Shown here: positions 16,420 to 23,891 of the stretch, in pieces
Layout of the letters: the number at the start of each line of letters is the position of its first letter
Position numbering within the stretch: position 1 is the first letter of the stretch
Program-made: the position numbers and the translations under genes
Notes under the pieces: generated by a model
What the model saw: the letters and a program-made list of their open reading frames with translations, nothing else
Told to the model about the DNA's origin: nothing
The model's database searches: none
From: Cytophagaceae bacterium
GTDB lineage: Bacteria > Bacteroidota > Bacteroidia > Cytophagales > Spirosomataceae
Direction of reading: 5' to 3'
Length of the DNA stretch: 64,000 bases
NCBI GenBank assembly: GCA_005791165.1
Contig: SXXW01000004.1
Coordinates: forward strand, 1-64,000

Positions 16420-17649
16420 ATGAAAATCTTTAAAATTCTTATTTTTTTAATGTGTGCACAGTCCATTGCTGCACAGAGCCCAAATGCTTTTAAAAAGGAA
16501 ATAAAATTAGAACTGAATGAGATTTTGTCCTACTGGGAAAAGAATAGTGTGGATGTCGAGAAAGACGGATTCTATGGAGCTGTTGACGTGAATAATGTAC
16601 CTAATACGCAGGCCGATAAAGGTCTAATATTGAACAGCAGGATTCTTTGGACATTCTCAGCTGCCTATCAAATGGACCCCAAACCAGGCTATAAAAAATT
16701 GGCCGACCGAGCATTTAATTACCTGAATACCTATTTTTGGGACGCTAAAAACAAAGGTGCTTATTGGTCCGTGAAATCAAACGGCACACCATCCGACACC
16801 CACAAACAAGTATATGCAGAGGGATTTATGTTGTATGCCTTTGCTGAATATTATAAAATTTCGAAAAACCCTCAAGCCTTAGAAAAAGCAAAAAGCATCT
16901 ATCAGATCTTACAAACCAAATGCAAGGACCTGAAAAACGGGGGATATTATGAGGCTTATAATGAGGCTTGGATGCCGATTGAAGACAAGACGATTACCGA
17001 AGGAAAAGCAGATCAAAAAAAATCCATGAATACACATCTGCATCTGATTGAAGCCTTTGCGAATTTTTATCAGGTGTATCCCGACAAAAACCTAAAAAAA
17101 GAAATTGAAAACATGCTTTCTATTTTTCACGAAAAAATTATTGCCAATGGCAAGACGCAAACTTTATTTTTCACAGATGATTGGTCCCCAAGGTCGGAGG
17201 CCGTTTCTTTTGGTCATGATATTGAATCTGCTTGGCTTTTATTAGAAACTGCAGAAACTATAAAAAACCCTAGTTGGATCCAAAAAATGAAAACGCTGGC
17301 GGTCAATATGGCCATTGAAGCAGAAAAAGGAATTGATCCAAAAGATGGGGGCATGTGGAATGAGAAAAACCAAGGACATATTAATACTCAAAAACATTGG
17401 TGGCCACAAGCAGAAGCTATGATCGGATATTACAATGCCTATCAGATCACTGGAAATAAAAAATTCTACGCATTGAGTCTAGGAAGTTGGTCTTTTATTA
17501 AAGCCAACTTAAAATCCACATCAGGCGAATGGCTTTGGGGGATCGATGAAAAACAAGAGCCTATGATTCGCAATGGAAAAATAGGCCCTTGGAAAGGCCC
17601 TTACCACAATGGAAGAGCCTGTTTGGAAATATTAAAACGAATCCATTAA
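16420..17649 (+). CDS. AGE-family sugar 2-epimerase (cellobiose/mannobiose 2-epimerase-like) with signal peptide
   Basis: 409 residues of (alpha/alpha)6-barrel type. The motifs match cellobiose 2-epimerases: N-S-R-I-L-W (Arg74), M-N-T-H-L-H-L-I-E (His206), F-G-H-D-I-E-S-A-W (His266), W-W-P-Q-A-E-A and W-K-G-P-Y-H-N-G-R (His396). These correspond in context to the substrate-binding arginine and the essential histidines of that group. Such enzymes convert glucose to mannose (or the reverse) at the reducing end of a disaccharide, normally in the cytoplasm. Here the N-terminus is a Sec-type signal peptide (about 1-19, ending I-A-A-Q), so the protein should be exported, consistent with the secreted GH92 domain next door. 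It ends in a 4-base overlap with the convergent MR/MLE gene. Confidence 0.85.
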   Translation: MKIFKILIFLMCAQSIAAQSPNAFKKEIKLELNEILSYWEKNSVDVEKDGFYGAVDVNNVPNTQADKGLILNSRILWTFSAAYQMDPKPGYKKLADRAFNYLNTYFWDAKNKGAYWSVKSNGTPSDTHKQVYAEGFMLYAFAEYYKISKNPQALEKAKSIYQILQTKCKDLKNGGYYEAYNEAWMPIEDKTITEGKADQKKSMNTHLHLIEAFANFYQVYPDKNLKKEIENMLSIFHEKIIANGKTQTLFFTDDWSPRSEAVSFGHDIESAWLLLETAETIKNPSWIQKMKTLAVNMAIEAEKGIDPKDGGMWNEKNQGHINTQKHWWPQAEAMIGYYNAYQITGNKKFYALSLGSWSFIKANLKSTSGEWLWGIDEKQEPMIRNGKIGPWKGPYHNGRACLEILKRIH

Positions 17650-18932
17650 TCAAAAAATGGCACTCCTTTAACCGCGTATTTGCGCATCGCTTCAATATTG
17701 ATGTCAACGCCTACACCTGGTTCATTCGACAATGGAATAAATCCTTTATCTAACCATTCTCCTTTGTGAATCACAATCTCTTTATACATAGGATCTGTAT
17801 GGAAATACGCTTGCCATTCCAAGATTAAGAAATTCGGTACAGAAGCACATACGTGACAAGCAGCCATCGCGCCTAAAAATGAGGACACCATATGCGGAGC
17901 AAAAGGCACATAATACAAGTTTGATAAATTGGCAATGCGCTGACCTTCACCCAAACCACCCGCTTTTTGTAAGTCTGGCATGATGATGTCAACTGCACCT
18001 ATTTCCAACATCTCCCTAAATCCATAAGCTAGATACTGGTTTTCACCCGCACAAATAGGTGTGGAAGTGGAGTCGGTGATTTTTTTATAGGCCTGTATAT
18101 TCTCGGCTGGAACAGGTTCCTCAAGCCACATTAGATTTAATGGCTCCATCATTTTGGCTACTTTCTCACCTGTAGGTGCATCGTATTTTCCATGCATGTC
18201 GACACATATGTCGATATCGGGGCCCACTTGCTTTCGGGCAGCGGCGATTTGTTCATACATACGTCTTAATTCAGCCGGACTTGCTGTCCAATTGTATGCA
18301 TCATATTTATTCGGATCATTCGCTTGATCTATGTCAAATTTAATTGCATTAAATCCCATATCCACCGCCTTCTGAGCCGCATCCGCAAAGTCAGAAGGTT
18401 TAGGTAATTTGGTTTGATATAAGGCCGTGTCCATATAGACACGGATTTTATCTCTGAATTTTCCACCGAGTAACTGGTATACCGGCAAACCCAAAGCTTT
18501 CCCAGCCAAGTCCCAAAGGGCACTTTCCACAGCCGTCAGAACAGCTACATACATGCCCGACTGAGCACCTGCAAAAAATCCACTTTTGCGTATATCCTCA
18601 AATAAACGATGGACATTTAAAGGGCTTTTGCCAATGATCCTTTGGCCCATCATTTTAACTAAATGATAGGTTCCGGGAGTGGCATCTGCGCCTTCTCCTA
18701 CTCCATAAATACCTTGATTAGTAAAAATTTTAACATATAAGTGGTAGCCTCCACGGATATACCCACATTTAACATCCGTGATTTTCAAGTCGGCCGGGGC
18801 CGACATTTTTGGATTGTCACTAATGGCCTCCTCATACCGACCACCCCAGTGAAACATGGATCCGGACATTAAGGCCGTTGCAGCCAAAGATCCATTTTTA
18901 AAAAACTCTCTTCTATCTGATTTATTTTTCAT
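17646..18932 (-). CDS. MR/MLE enolase-superfamily sugar-acid dehydratase-like protein with Tat signal (copy 1)
   Basis: 428 residues. The N-terminus carries D-R-R-E-F-F-K before a hydrophobic stretch, a twin-arginine export signal. The enolase-superfamily capping domain and barrel follow. Metal ligands are Asp245 (V-D-M-H-G), Glu271 (W-L-E-E-P) and Glu297 (A-G-E-N-Q). A K-F-D-I-D strand carries Lys198, and His247 and His347 (A-P-H-M-V) are placed like the acid/base histidines of galactonate- and mannonate-type dehydratases. The likely reaction is dehydration of an aldonic acid to a 2-keto-3-deoxy acid; racemase or cycloisomerase activity cannot be excluded. Last gene of the minus-strand operon, 12 bases after the RraA-like gene. 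Confidence 0.88.
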   Translation of the reverse strand: MKNKSDRREFFKNGSLAATALMSGSMFHWGGRYEEAISDNPKMSAPADLKITDVKCGYIRGGYHLYVKIFTNQGIYGVGEGADATPGTYHLVKMMGQRIIGKSPLNVHRLFEDIRKSGFFAGAQSGMYVAVLTAVESALWDLAGKALGLPVYQLLGGKFRDKIRVYMDTALYQTKLPKPSDFADAAQKAVDMGFNAIKFDIDQANDPNKYDAYNWTASPAELRRMYEQIAAARKQVGPDIDICVDMHGKYDAPTGEKVAKMMEPLNLMWLEEPVPAENIQAYKKITDSTSTPICAGENQYLAYGFREMLEIGAVDIIMPDLQKAGGLGEGQRIANLSNLYYVPFAPHMVSSFLGAMAACHVCASVPNFLILEWQAYFHTDPMYKEIVIHKGEWLDKGFIPLSNEPGVGVDINIEAMRKYAVKGVPFFD

Positions 18933-18944
18933 TTTCTTACATTT

Positions 18945-19886
18945 TTACCAAGTCCTACCTTTCAAAAATTCTTGTATTTGAGCCTTAGGGACTGGCAGTT
19001 TGTCTATTTTGTCATTTAACCATTTGGAGAAATCTTTTTCGATTTCCTCGCTCCAGCGATTGTCAATTTGACCCGGAGTATATTTTTGCTCGCGTAAACG
19101 CTGATGCCCAAACATATCCCTCAAACGAACAATCTCGGAGGTCTTTACCACTTTTTCCAATAAATGTGGGGGGATAAAAATCACTCCGCCATCTCGACCT
19201 AAAACCACATCACCTGGAAGAACCGTTGCTTTTCCAATACGTGTGGGGGTGTTTATCCCCACCAAAGTCGTGTTCAACTCTCCGTCAGGATTGTTTAAAT
19301 GATGAGAAGGATGATAAGTCCGAAAAAAGGAGGTGAATCTGCCTAATTCCTTCAAGCCATTGATGTCACGAACAGCGCCATTATACACAATGCCATTGCC
19401 CGTTTTAGCATATATGGAATTTCCCAAATTATCGCCAATCGTCGGACCATCTTCGTGTGCCCCAAATTGGTCCACCACATAAACATCGCCTTTAACTAGC
19501 ATGTCAATGGGCCAGGAATTTTGTGACTTAATTCTTCCGTCTTTGGTATGACCACGGTCGTCGATCACTCGTTGGATATCAGGACGACCCGGCATAAAAG
19601 TAGCGGTTAGCGCACGACCGACTAACACACTGTCGGGGTTTATGGTTTGCCAACCGTCTTCATAGTTATGCTTAAAGTTTGCATTTTTCAATACAGCCCA
19701 GGCCTCCTCTAATGTGACGGATTTAAGCCTTTGCAATAGAGCATCCGAAACTTTTGGTCGACCATCAGCAAAACGTTCCCCATTCCATAAAGGAGTTAAA
19801 AAGAGCATTTCCTCCTTGGAAATTTGTTGGCCCCACGCGAACGTCGACACCAAGACCATTGCGAAAATTCCGATTATTTTTTTCAT
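18945..19886 (-). CDS. RraA/HMG-aldolase-family protein with Sec signal peptide (copy 1)
   Basis: 313 residues from the ATG at 19886; an in-frame TTG 12 bases upstream would overlap the preceding gene and is less likely. A signal peptide (about 1-19, ending A-W-G-Q) precedes an RraA-like fold: I-G-D-N-L-G-N-S-I-Y-A and Y-N-G-A-V-R-D-I-N-G. G-x-x-R-D is the signature whose arginine and aspartate serve pyruvate and metal binding in HMG/CHA aldolases. P-G-D-V-V-L-G-R-D-G-G-V-I-F-I-P closes the domain. Family members are metal-dependent aldolases or decarboxylases for 2-keto acids, so cleavage of the product of the adjacent MR/MLE enzymes is plausible. Only 5 bases separate it from the upstream paralogue. 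Confidence 0.87.
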   Translation of the reverse strand: MKKIIGIFAMVLVSTFAWGQQISKEEMLFLTPLWNGERFADGRPKVSDALLQRLKSVTLEEAWAVLKNANFKHNYEDGWQTINPDSVLVGRALTATFMPGRPDIQRVIDDRGHTKDGRIKSQNSWPIDMLVKGDVYVVDQFGAHEDGPTIGDNLGNSIYAKTGNGIVYNGAVRDINGLKELGRFTSFFRTYHPSHHLNNPDGELNTTLVGINTPTRIGKATVLPGDVVLGRDGGVIFIPPHLLEKVVKTSEIVRLRDMFGHQRLREQKYTPGQIDNRWSEEIEKDFSKWLNDKIDKLPVPKAQIQEFLKGRTW

Positions 19887-19891
19887 CCGGA

Positions 19892-20821
19892 TTACCAATT
19901 TTTATCTTTCAAAATCTTGGCTAATTCCGCTTTAGACATCGGACGCTTGTCGGGATTTTCATCAGCCCATTTAACAAAATCAGCCTTGATATCATCCGTC
20001 CATTTTTGATCTATTTGCCCTGGAGTATATTTTCCTTGCTTCAAACGTAAATGTCCGAATGCATCTGTCATGCCTATAAACTCAGCGGTCGAAATTACCT
20101 TTTCGGCTAAATGAGCAGGAATAAAAATAACACCTTCTTTTTTGCCTAAGATCAAATCCCCTGGCATCACCGTGACACGACCAATGCGAATAGGGTAATT
20201 AATTCCCGTCAGCATTTCATTTTTAATAAATGAAGGATCCACCCCACGTACAAAACCTACAAAACCATCAATGGCCTCAAGTCCTTCTAAATCGCGGATA
20301 CCGGCGTCAAATACAACACCCGTTTTTGATTTTACATAAATCGAGTTTCCTAAATTATCCCCGATCAACGTACCGTCGATAATCTTGCCGTAGCCATCCG
20401 CTACATACACATCATTCTCTTGTAATAAATCGATAGGCCAGGAATTAGAAGCACCTTTCCGATTTTCTGATTTACCCTTTTCCATGATTGGCGTATTAAC
20501 ATCTGGGCGCATGGGCATGTATTGCGCCGTAAGGACACGGCCAGCTAAGGGCTTATTGGGATTAATAATATGCCAGTTTCCTTCGAATTGACTTTCATAC
20601 CCTTCGCCGCGCATCACGCCCCAGGCTTCCTCAATCGAAATATTGGCTAATCTTTTCACTAAATCATCTGAAACTTTTGGACGACCATCCGGGAAACGCT
20701 CCCCCTTCCATTGTTGGGAGTAAGTCATAATCATCTCTTTAGGCATTTGTATATTTTGACCCAAAGAAATAAACGACAAGCTGCAAGCCAAGCAGCTCAA
20801 TACAATTGCTTTAATTTTCAT
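19892..20821 (-). CDS. RraA/HMG-aldolase-family protein with Sec signal peptide (copy 2)
   Basis: 309 residues, a diverged paralogue of the next gene in the operon; both share the P-L/Q-W-x-G-E-R-F-x-D-G-R-P-K-V-S-D segment near the N-terminus. The signal peptide is about 1-21 (ending S-L-G-Q). Family motifs are L-I-G-D-N-L-G-N-S-I-Y, D-A-G-I-R-D-L-E-G and P-G-D-L-I-L-G-K-K-E-G-V-I-F-I-P. The G-I-R-D signature is intact, so aldolase-type chemistry is possible. Two diverged copies in series suggest that they form a hetero-oligomer or act on two different keto acids. A terminator-like hairpin lies between this gene and the upstream MR/MLE gene. Confidence 0.87.
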   Translation of the reverse strand: MKIKAIVLSCLACSLSFISLGQNIQMPKEMIMTYSQQWKGERFPDGRPKVSDDLVKRLANISIEEAWGVMRGEGYESQFEGNWHIINPNKPLAGRVLTAQYMPMRPDVNTPIMEKGKSENRKGASNSWPIDLLQENDVYVADGYGKIIDGTLIGDNLGNSIYVKSKTGVVFDAGIRDLEGLEAIDGFVGFVRGVDPSFIKNEMLTGINYPIRIGRVTVMPGDLILGKKEGVIFIPAHLAEKVISTAEFIGMTDAFGHLRLKQGKYTPGQIDQKWTDDIKADFVKWADENPDKRPMSKAELAKILKDKNW

Positions 20822-20844
20822 GATATAAATAGGTTTATGTGTAG

Positions 20845-20874
20845 ATAAAAAAGGGTGATGCGAACATCACCCTT
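20845..20874 (-). terminator. Intrinsic terminator or attenuator within the MR/MLE-RraA operon
   Basis: Perfect 10-bp arms (20851-20860 and 20865-20874) enclose CGAA, which reads UUCG in the minus-strand RNA, followed by a run of U. It sits just after the MR/MLE stop and about 30 bases before the RraA-like start. As all flanking genes are co-directional it could lower rather than stop expression of the three downstream genes. Confidence 0.78.
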
Positions 20875-20881
20875 GTAAAAT

Positions 20882-22327
20882 TTAAGACCATTCGCGATCC
20901 CATGAATCAATCTTGGTCCAATCATCGGTAGGTGCAAAGAACATTTCACCTGATTTCAAGTGGGCTTTGACAACCTCTTCATTTAATTCGACGCCTAATC
21001 CTGGCTTGTTTGGAACTTTGACAAAACCTTTATTGAAAATTGGCTTTTCGATTCCAGTCACTAAATCCTCCCACCAAGGAACATCGAATGAATGATGTTC
21101 AAGCGCAACAAAATTCTCCGTTGCCGCAGCACAATGAATATTAGCCATAAAACAAATCGGAGAACCCGCAAAGTGCATTGCCATAGGAACTCCATTTTCT
21201 TCGGCATAATCACCTATTTTCTTCGTCTCCAAAATACCGCCTGAACTAGCTAAATCTGGTTGAATCATATCCACCGCGCGTCCGTCGATCAACTTAATAA
21301 ACTCTTCTTTCAAGTAAATATCCTCACCGGTTAACGTTGGCGTATTGATTGCCTCCGTAATTTGACGCCATTGATCCGTATACTGCCAAGGTATCATATC
21401 TTCTAGCCAAGCTAATTGATATTTCTCTAGTGCATTTCCTAAACGAATCGCAGTATTTACATCAAAATGACCAAAATGATCCGCTGCAAGTGGGGTATCA
21501 TACCCAATCACACTTCGAACTGTACCCACATAATCCGCTAAATACTGAATGCCTTTATCGGTTACTTGGATGCGTGTGAATGGATGCTTAGTCCAGCTAT
21601 ATGAACGAGCATTTCCCTTCGCAGATGGATTATTCCCCCATTGCTTCTTTACATCCCAATTTTTTCCTCCCACTAAAGCCCCAGGAATATCAGCTAATAA
21701 TTGAATACCAAAATCCATTTTCAAAAATGTCAAACCTAAATTTTGACGTTCTTTCATTTTCTTAGCAAATTCGGCTGGATCTGCGACCTCAGGAGTATCT
21801 CCATAAATACGGATATCATCACGGTACTTACCTCCTAGCATTTGATATACGGGAACACCAAAAGCCTTTCCAGCTAAATCCCACAACGCCATTTCCACTC
21901 CGCAAACACCTCCTGCAGCTCTACCTTGGCCTCCGAATTGCTTGATGATTTTGAAAATCTTCTCAACATTACACGGATTTTGACCCATCAATCTGCTTTT
22001 CAGCATCATGGCATATTTAGGACTTGCACCATCGCGCACCTCACCCCAGCCAACTAATCCTTGGTTTGTATCAATACGAATCAAGGGACAAGTCATAGGA
22101 GCCTTATCAATGACAGCAATACGAATGTCTGTAATTTTAAGTTCAGAGGGATTACTCGATTTGTTAACTTTCTGAGTAATATACTCCATTTCCTTTTCAG
22201 GATCATGATCAAAAATCATCCCCAATGACAATCCACCCAAGGCAGAATTACGAAGGAAATTTCTTCTTGAGTTTTCTTGAGCTTTGGCCTTATCCTCCGC
22301 TCTAAAACAATTTACAAAATCTTTCAT
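20882..22327 (-). CDS. MR/MLE enolase-superfamily sugar-acid dehydratase-like protein with Tat signal (copy 2)
   Basis: 481 residues. A long N-terminal region holds N-S-R-R-N-F-L-R (19-26) followed by a hydrophobic run, a clear twin-arginine signal. The catalytic barrel shows Lys203 in L-K-M-D, metal ligands Asp283 (A-D-H-F-G-H), Glu309 (W-L-E-D) and Glu335 (G-E-D-I-Y), and His395 in M-H-F-A-G-S-P-I. This ligand set fits a galactonate/gluconate-type sugar-acid dehydratase. It differs from copy 1 by an insertion of about 40 residues after K-M-D and a longer C-terminal tail, so the two are not recent duplicates and probably act on different acids. It follows susD by 24 bases and is the first enzyme of the operon. 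Confidence 0.88.
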   Translation of the reverse strand: MKDFVNCFRAEDKAKAQENSRRNFLRNSALGGLSLGMIFDHDPEKEMEYITQKVNKSSNPSELKITDIRIAVIDKAPMTCPLIRIDTNQGLVGWGEVRDGASPKYAMMLKSRLMGQNPCNVEKIFKIIKQFGGQGRAAGGVCGVEMALWDLAGKAFGVPVYQMLGGKYRDDIRIYGDTPEVADPAEFAKKMKERQNLGLTFLKMDFGIQLLADIPGALVGGKNWDVKKQWGNNPSAKGNARSYSWTKHPFTRIQVTDKGIQYLADYVGTVRSVIGYDTPLAADHFGHFDVNTAIRLGNALEKYQLAWLEDMIPWQYTDQWRQITEAINTPTLTGEDIYLKEEFIKLIDGRAVDMIQPDLASSGGILETKKIGDYAEENGVPMAMHFAGSPICFMANIHCAAATENFVALEHHSFDVPWWEDLVTGIEKPIFNKGFVKVPNKPGLGVELNEEVVKAHLKSGEMFFAPTDDWTKIDSWDREWS

Positions 22328-22351
22328 ATATGTTATAGGTTTAAGGTATTC

Positions 22352-23869
22352 TTATTTATGCCACCAAACTTTAGTATCTAAATCGTCTGCGCCTTGATTT
22401 GCAATGGCCGCTTTTACATTCACTGAATTCACTGAAATTTCAGAGTTTGGATACGTCATGCGATTGATGAAATCTCCTTTGATAGCCTTACCTGAGAAAG
22501 GATTAGGCGTCAATTTAGGAAAACCCGTACGACGGAAATTAGCAAATGCCTCAGGTCCATTTAAGAAACATGAAATCCAATATTGCGTATTGATTTGCTC
22601 CAAGGCCGTTGTGGTGCTAAATGGATTTGCAGCTAAATATGCATCAACAGCAGCAGATGGAACCGATGAGTTAACATCCATATCTCCTAATTGGCTCATG
22701 TGCGCTTTCACGCCCGCCTCATAATAATCTTTGGCACTTCCTGTAACCCAACCTCTTGATACTGCCTCAGCTATCAATAAATTAGTTTGAGAAGCTGTAA
22801 CAAGAAAAGCAAGAGCTGTTGTTTTATTCATACGAGTTCTATCCGCTTGACTAAAATCATAAAAACTTGCGAGACCTAAAGTCTTCACAGGTCCGCTGAT
22901 CGAAGAGTTGTCATATCCAAAAGGCATTCCAATTTGAACCGCAGGATCAATTACACCCCTAGCAGCTGTTTGTTGAGTTCCTGAAGTAGCACCCACATAC
23001 CTTACTGCAATTGACCTTAATCTCGGATCATTTGTTTTCTTTAAATGGTCAACGAATGGAGCAGCTAGGTAAAAATTGTTCGCTTCAGTAGCGTTTAACA
23101 ATTGGCCAATGCTATTTAAATAATTAGCATCATGGCGAATAACCACATTATCCGCATTGGTCGTGATAACACCTCCGGCAACGGCTTTAGCAACCAATGA
23201 TTGCGCTTGAGTTGCATCCACTTTAGCTAAGCGAAATCCGATGCGAAGCAAAAGTGAATTTCCAAATTTCTTCCATTTGGCCACATCACCCCCAAAAAGA
23301 ACATCAGCTGTTTCTCTAGTTTTAGCCGCATCTAAGGCAGCCACTGCATCAGAAATATCTTTGATAATTCCAGCATAAATAGCTTGTTGTTTATCGTATT
23401 TAGGATAAACTTTTTGATCGGTATACCCTTTTCCAGCTTCTGTGTATGGAATATCCCCATAAGTATCCGTTAACACTAAAAAGGCATAGGATTGTAAAAT
23501 CTTAGCCATGTTAACCAAATTAGTTCTGGCAGGATCTTTGGTTGTAGCGATCACATCATAGGTATTTCGAATCACTGAACGGTAATAACGCTGCCATATT
23601 GCTTGCGTATAATCACGGTTATCTTGATTAAAATTAGCCCCGGCTAAAACCCCAGAGTTTGGAGAAATCATTTGTTGGACTATCCCCATTTCATATTGAA
23701 CGGTTGGCGATGGAGGAGTCGTATTAATTACGGCATTATTTAATGCAAAAACAGGGTTAATGGCTACTGCCGCTGTTTTGTTCACATTCAACTCGTCGAA
23801 ACCCGCATCACAAGCATTGAGTCCTAATAACCCACATGCTGAAAATAAAATTATTGCTATCTTTTTCAT
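22352..23869 (-). CDS. SusD-like outer-membrane lipoprotein (SusD-like_2 type, second PUL)
   Basis: 505 residues with a lipoprotein signal peptide; the lipobox ends L-N-A-C at Cys20. The sequence fits the second SusD group (SusD/RagB lipoproteins with D-E-L-N-V-N near the N-terminus, L-x-D-x-Y-G-D-I-P-Y at about 135-145 and W-K-K-F-G-N-S-L-L-L-R-I-G-F-R-L), which differs from the SusD of the first pair. It should bind glycan or another ligand at the cell surface as the lid of the upstream SusC, with 22 bases between the genes. The following MR/MLE gene is on the same transcript. Confidence 0.95.
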   Translation of the reverse strand: MKKIAIILFSACGLLGLNACDAGFDELNVNKTAAVAINPVFALNNAVINTTPPSPTVQYEMGIVQQMISPNSGVLAGANFNQDNRDYTQAIWQRYYRSVIRNTYDVIATTKDPARTNLVNMAKILQSYAFLVLTDTYGDIPYTEAGKGYTDQKVYPKYDKQQAIYAGIIKDISDAVAALDAAKTRETADVLFGGDVAKWKKFGNSLLLRIGFRLAKVDATQAQSLVAKAVAGGVITTNADNVVIRHDANYLNSIGQLLNATEANNFYLAAPFVDHLKKTNDPRLRSIAVRYVGATSGTQQTAARGVIDPAVQIGMPFGYDNSSISGPVKTLGLASFYDFSQADRTRMNKTTALAFLVTASQTNLLIAEAVSRGWVTGSAKDYYEAGVKAHMSQLGDMDVNSSVPSAAVDAYLAANPFSTTTALEQINTQYWISCFLNGPEAFANFRRTGFPKLTPNPFSGKAIKGDFINRMTYPNSEISVNSVNVKAAIANQGADDLDTKVWWHK

Positions 23870-23891
23870 ATTATTTTTCGTTTAAAGCGAA

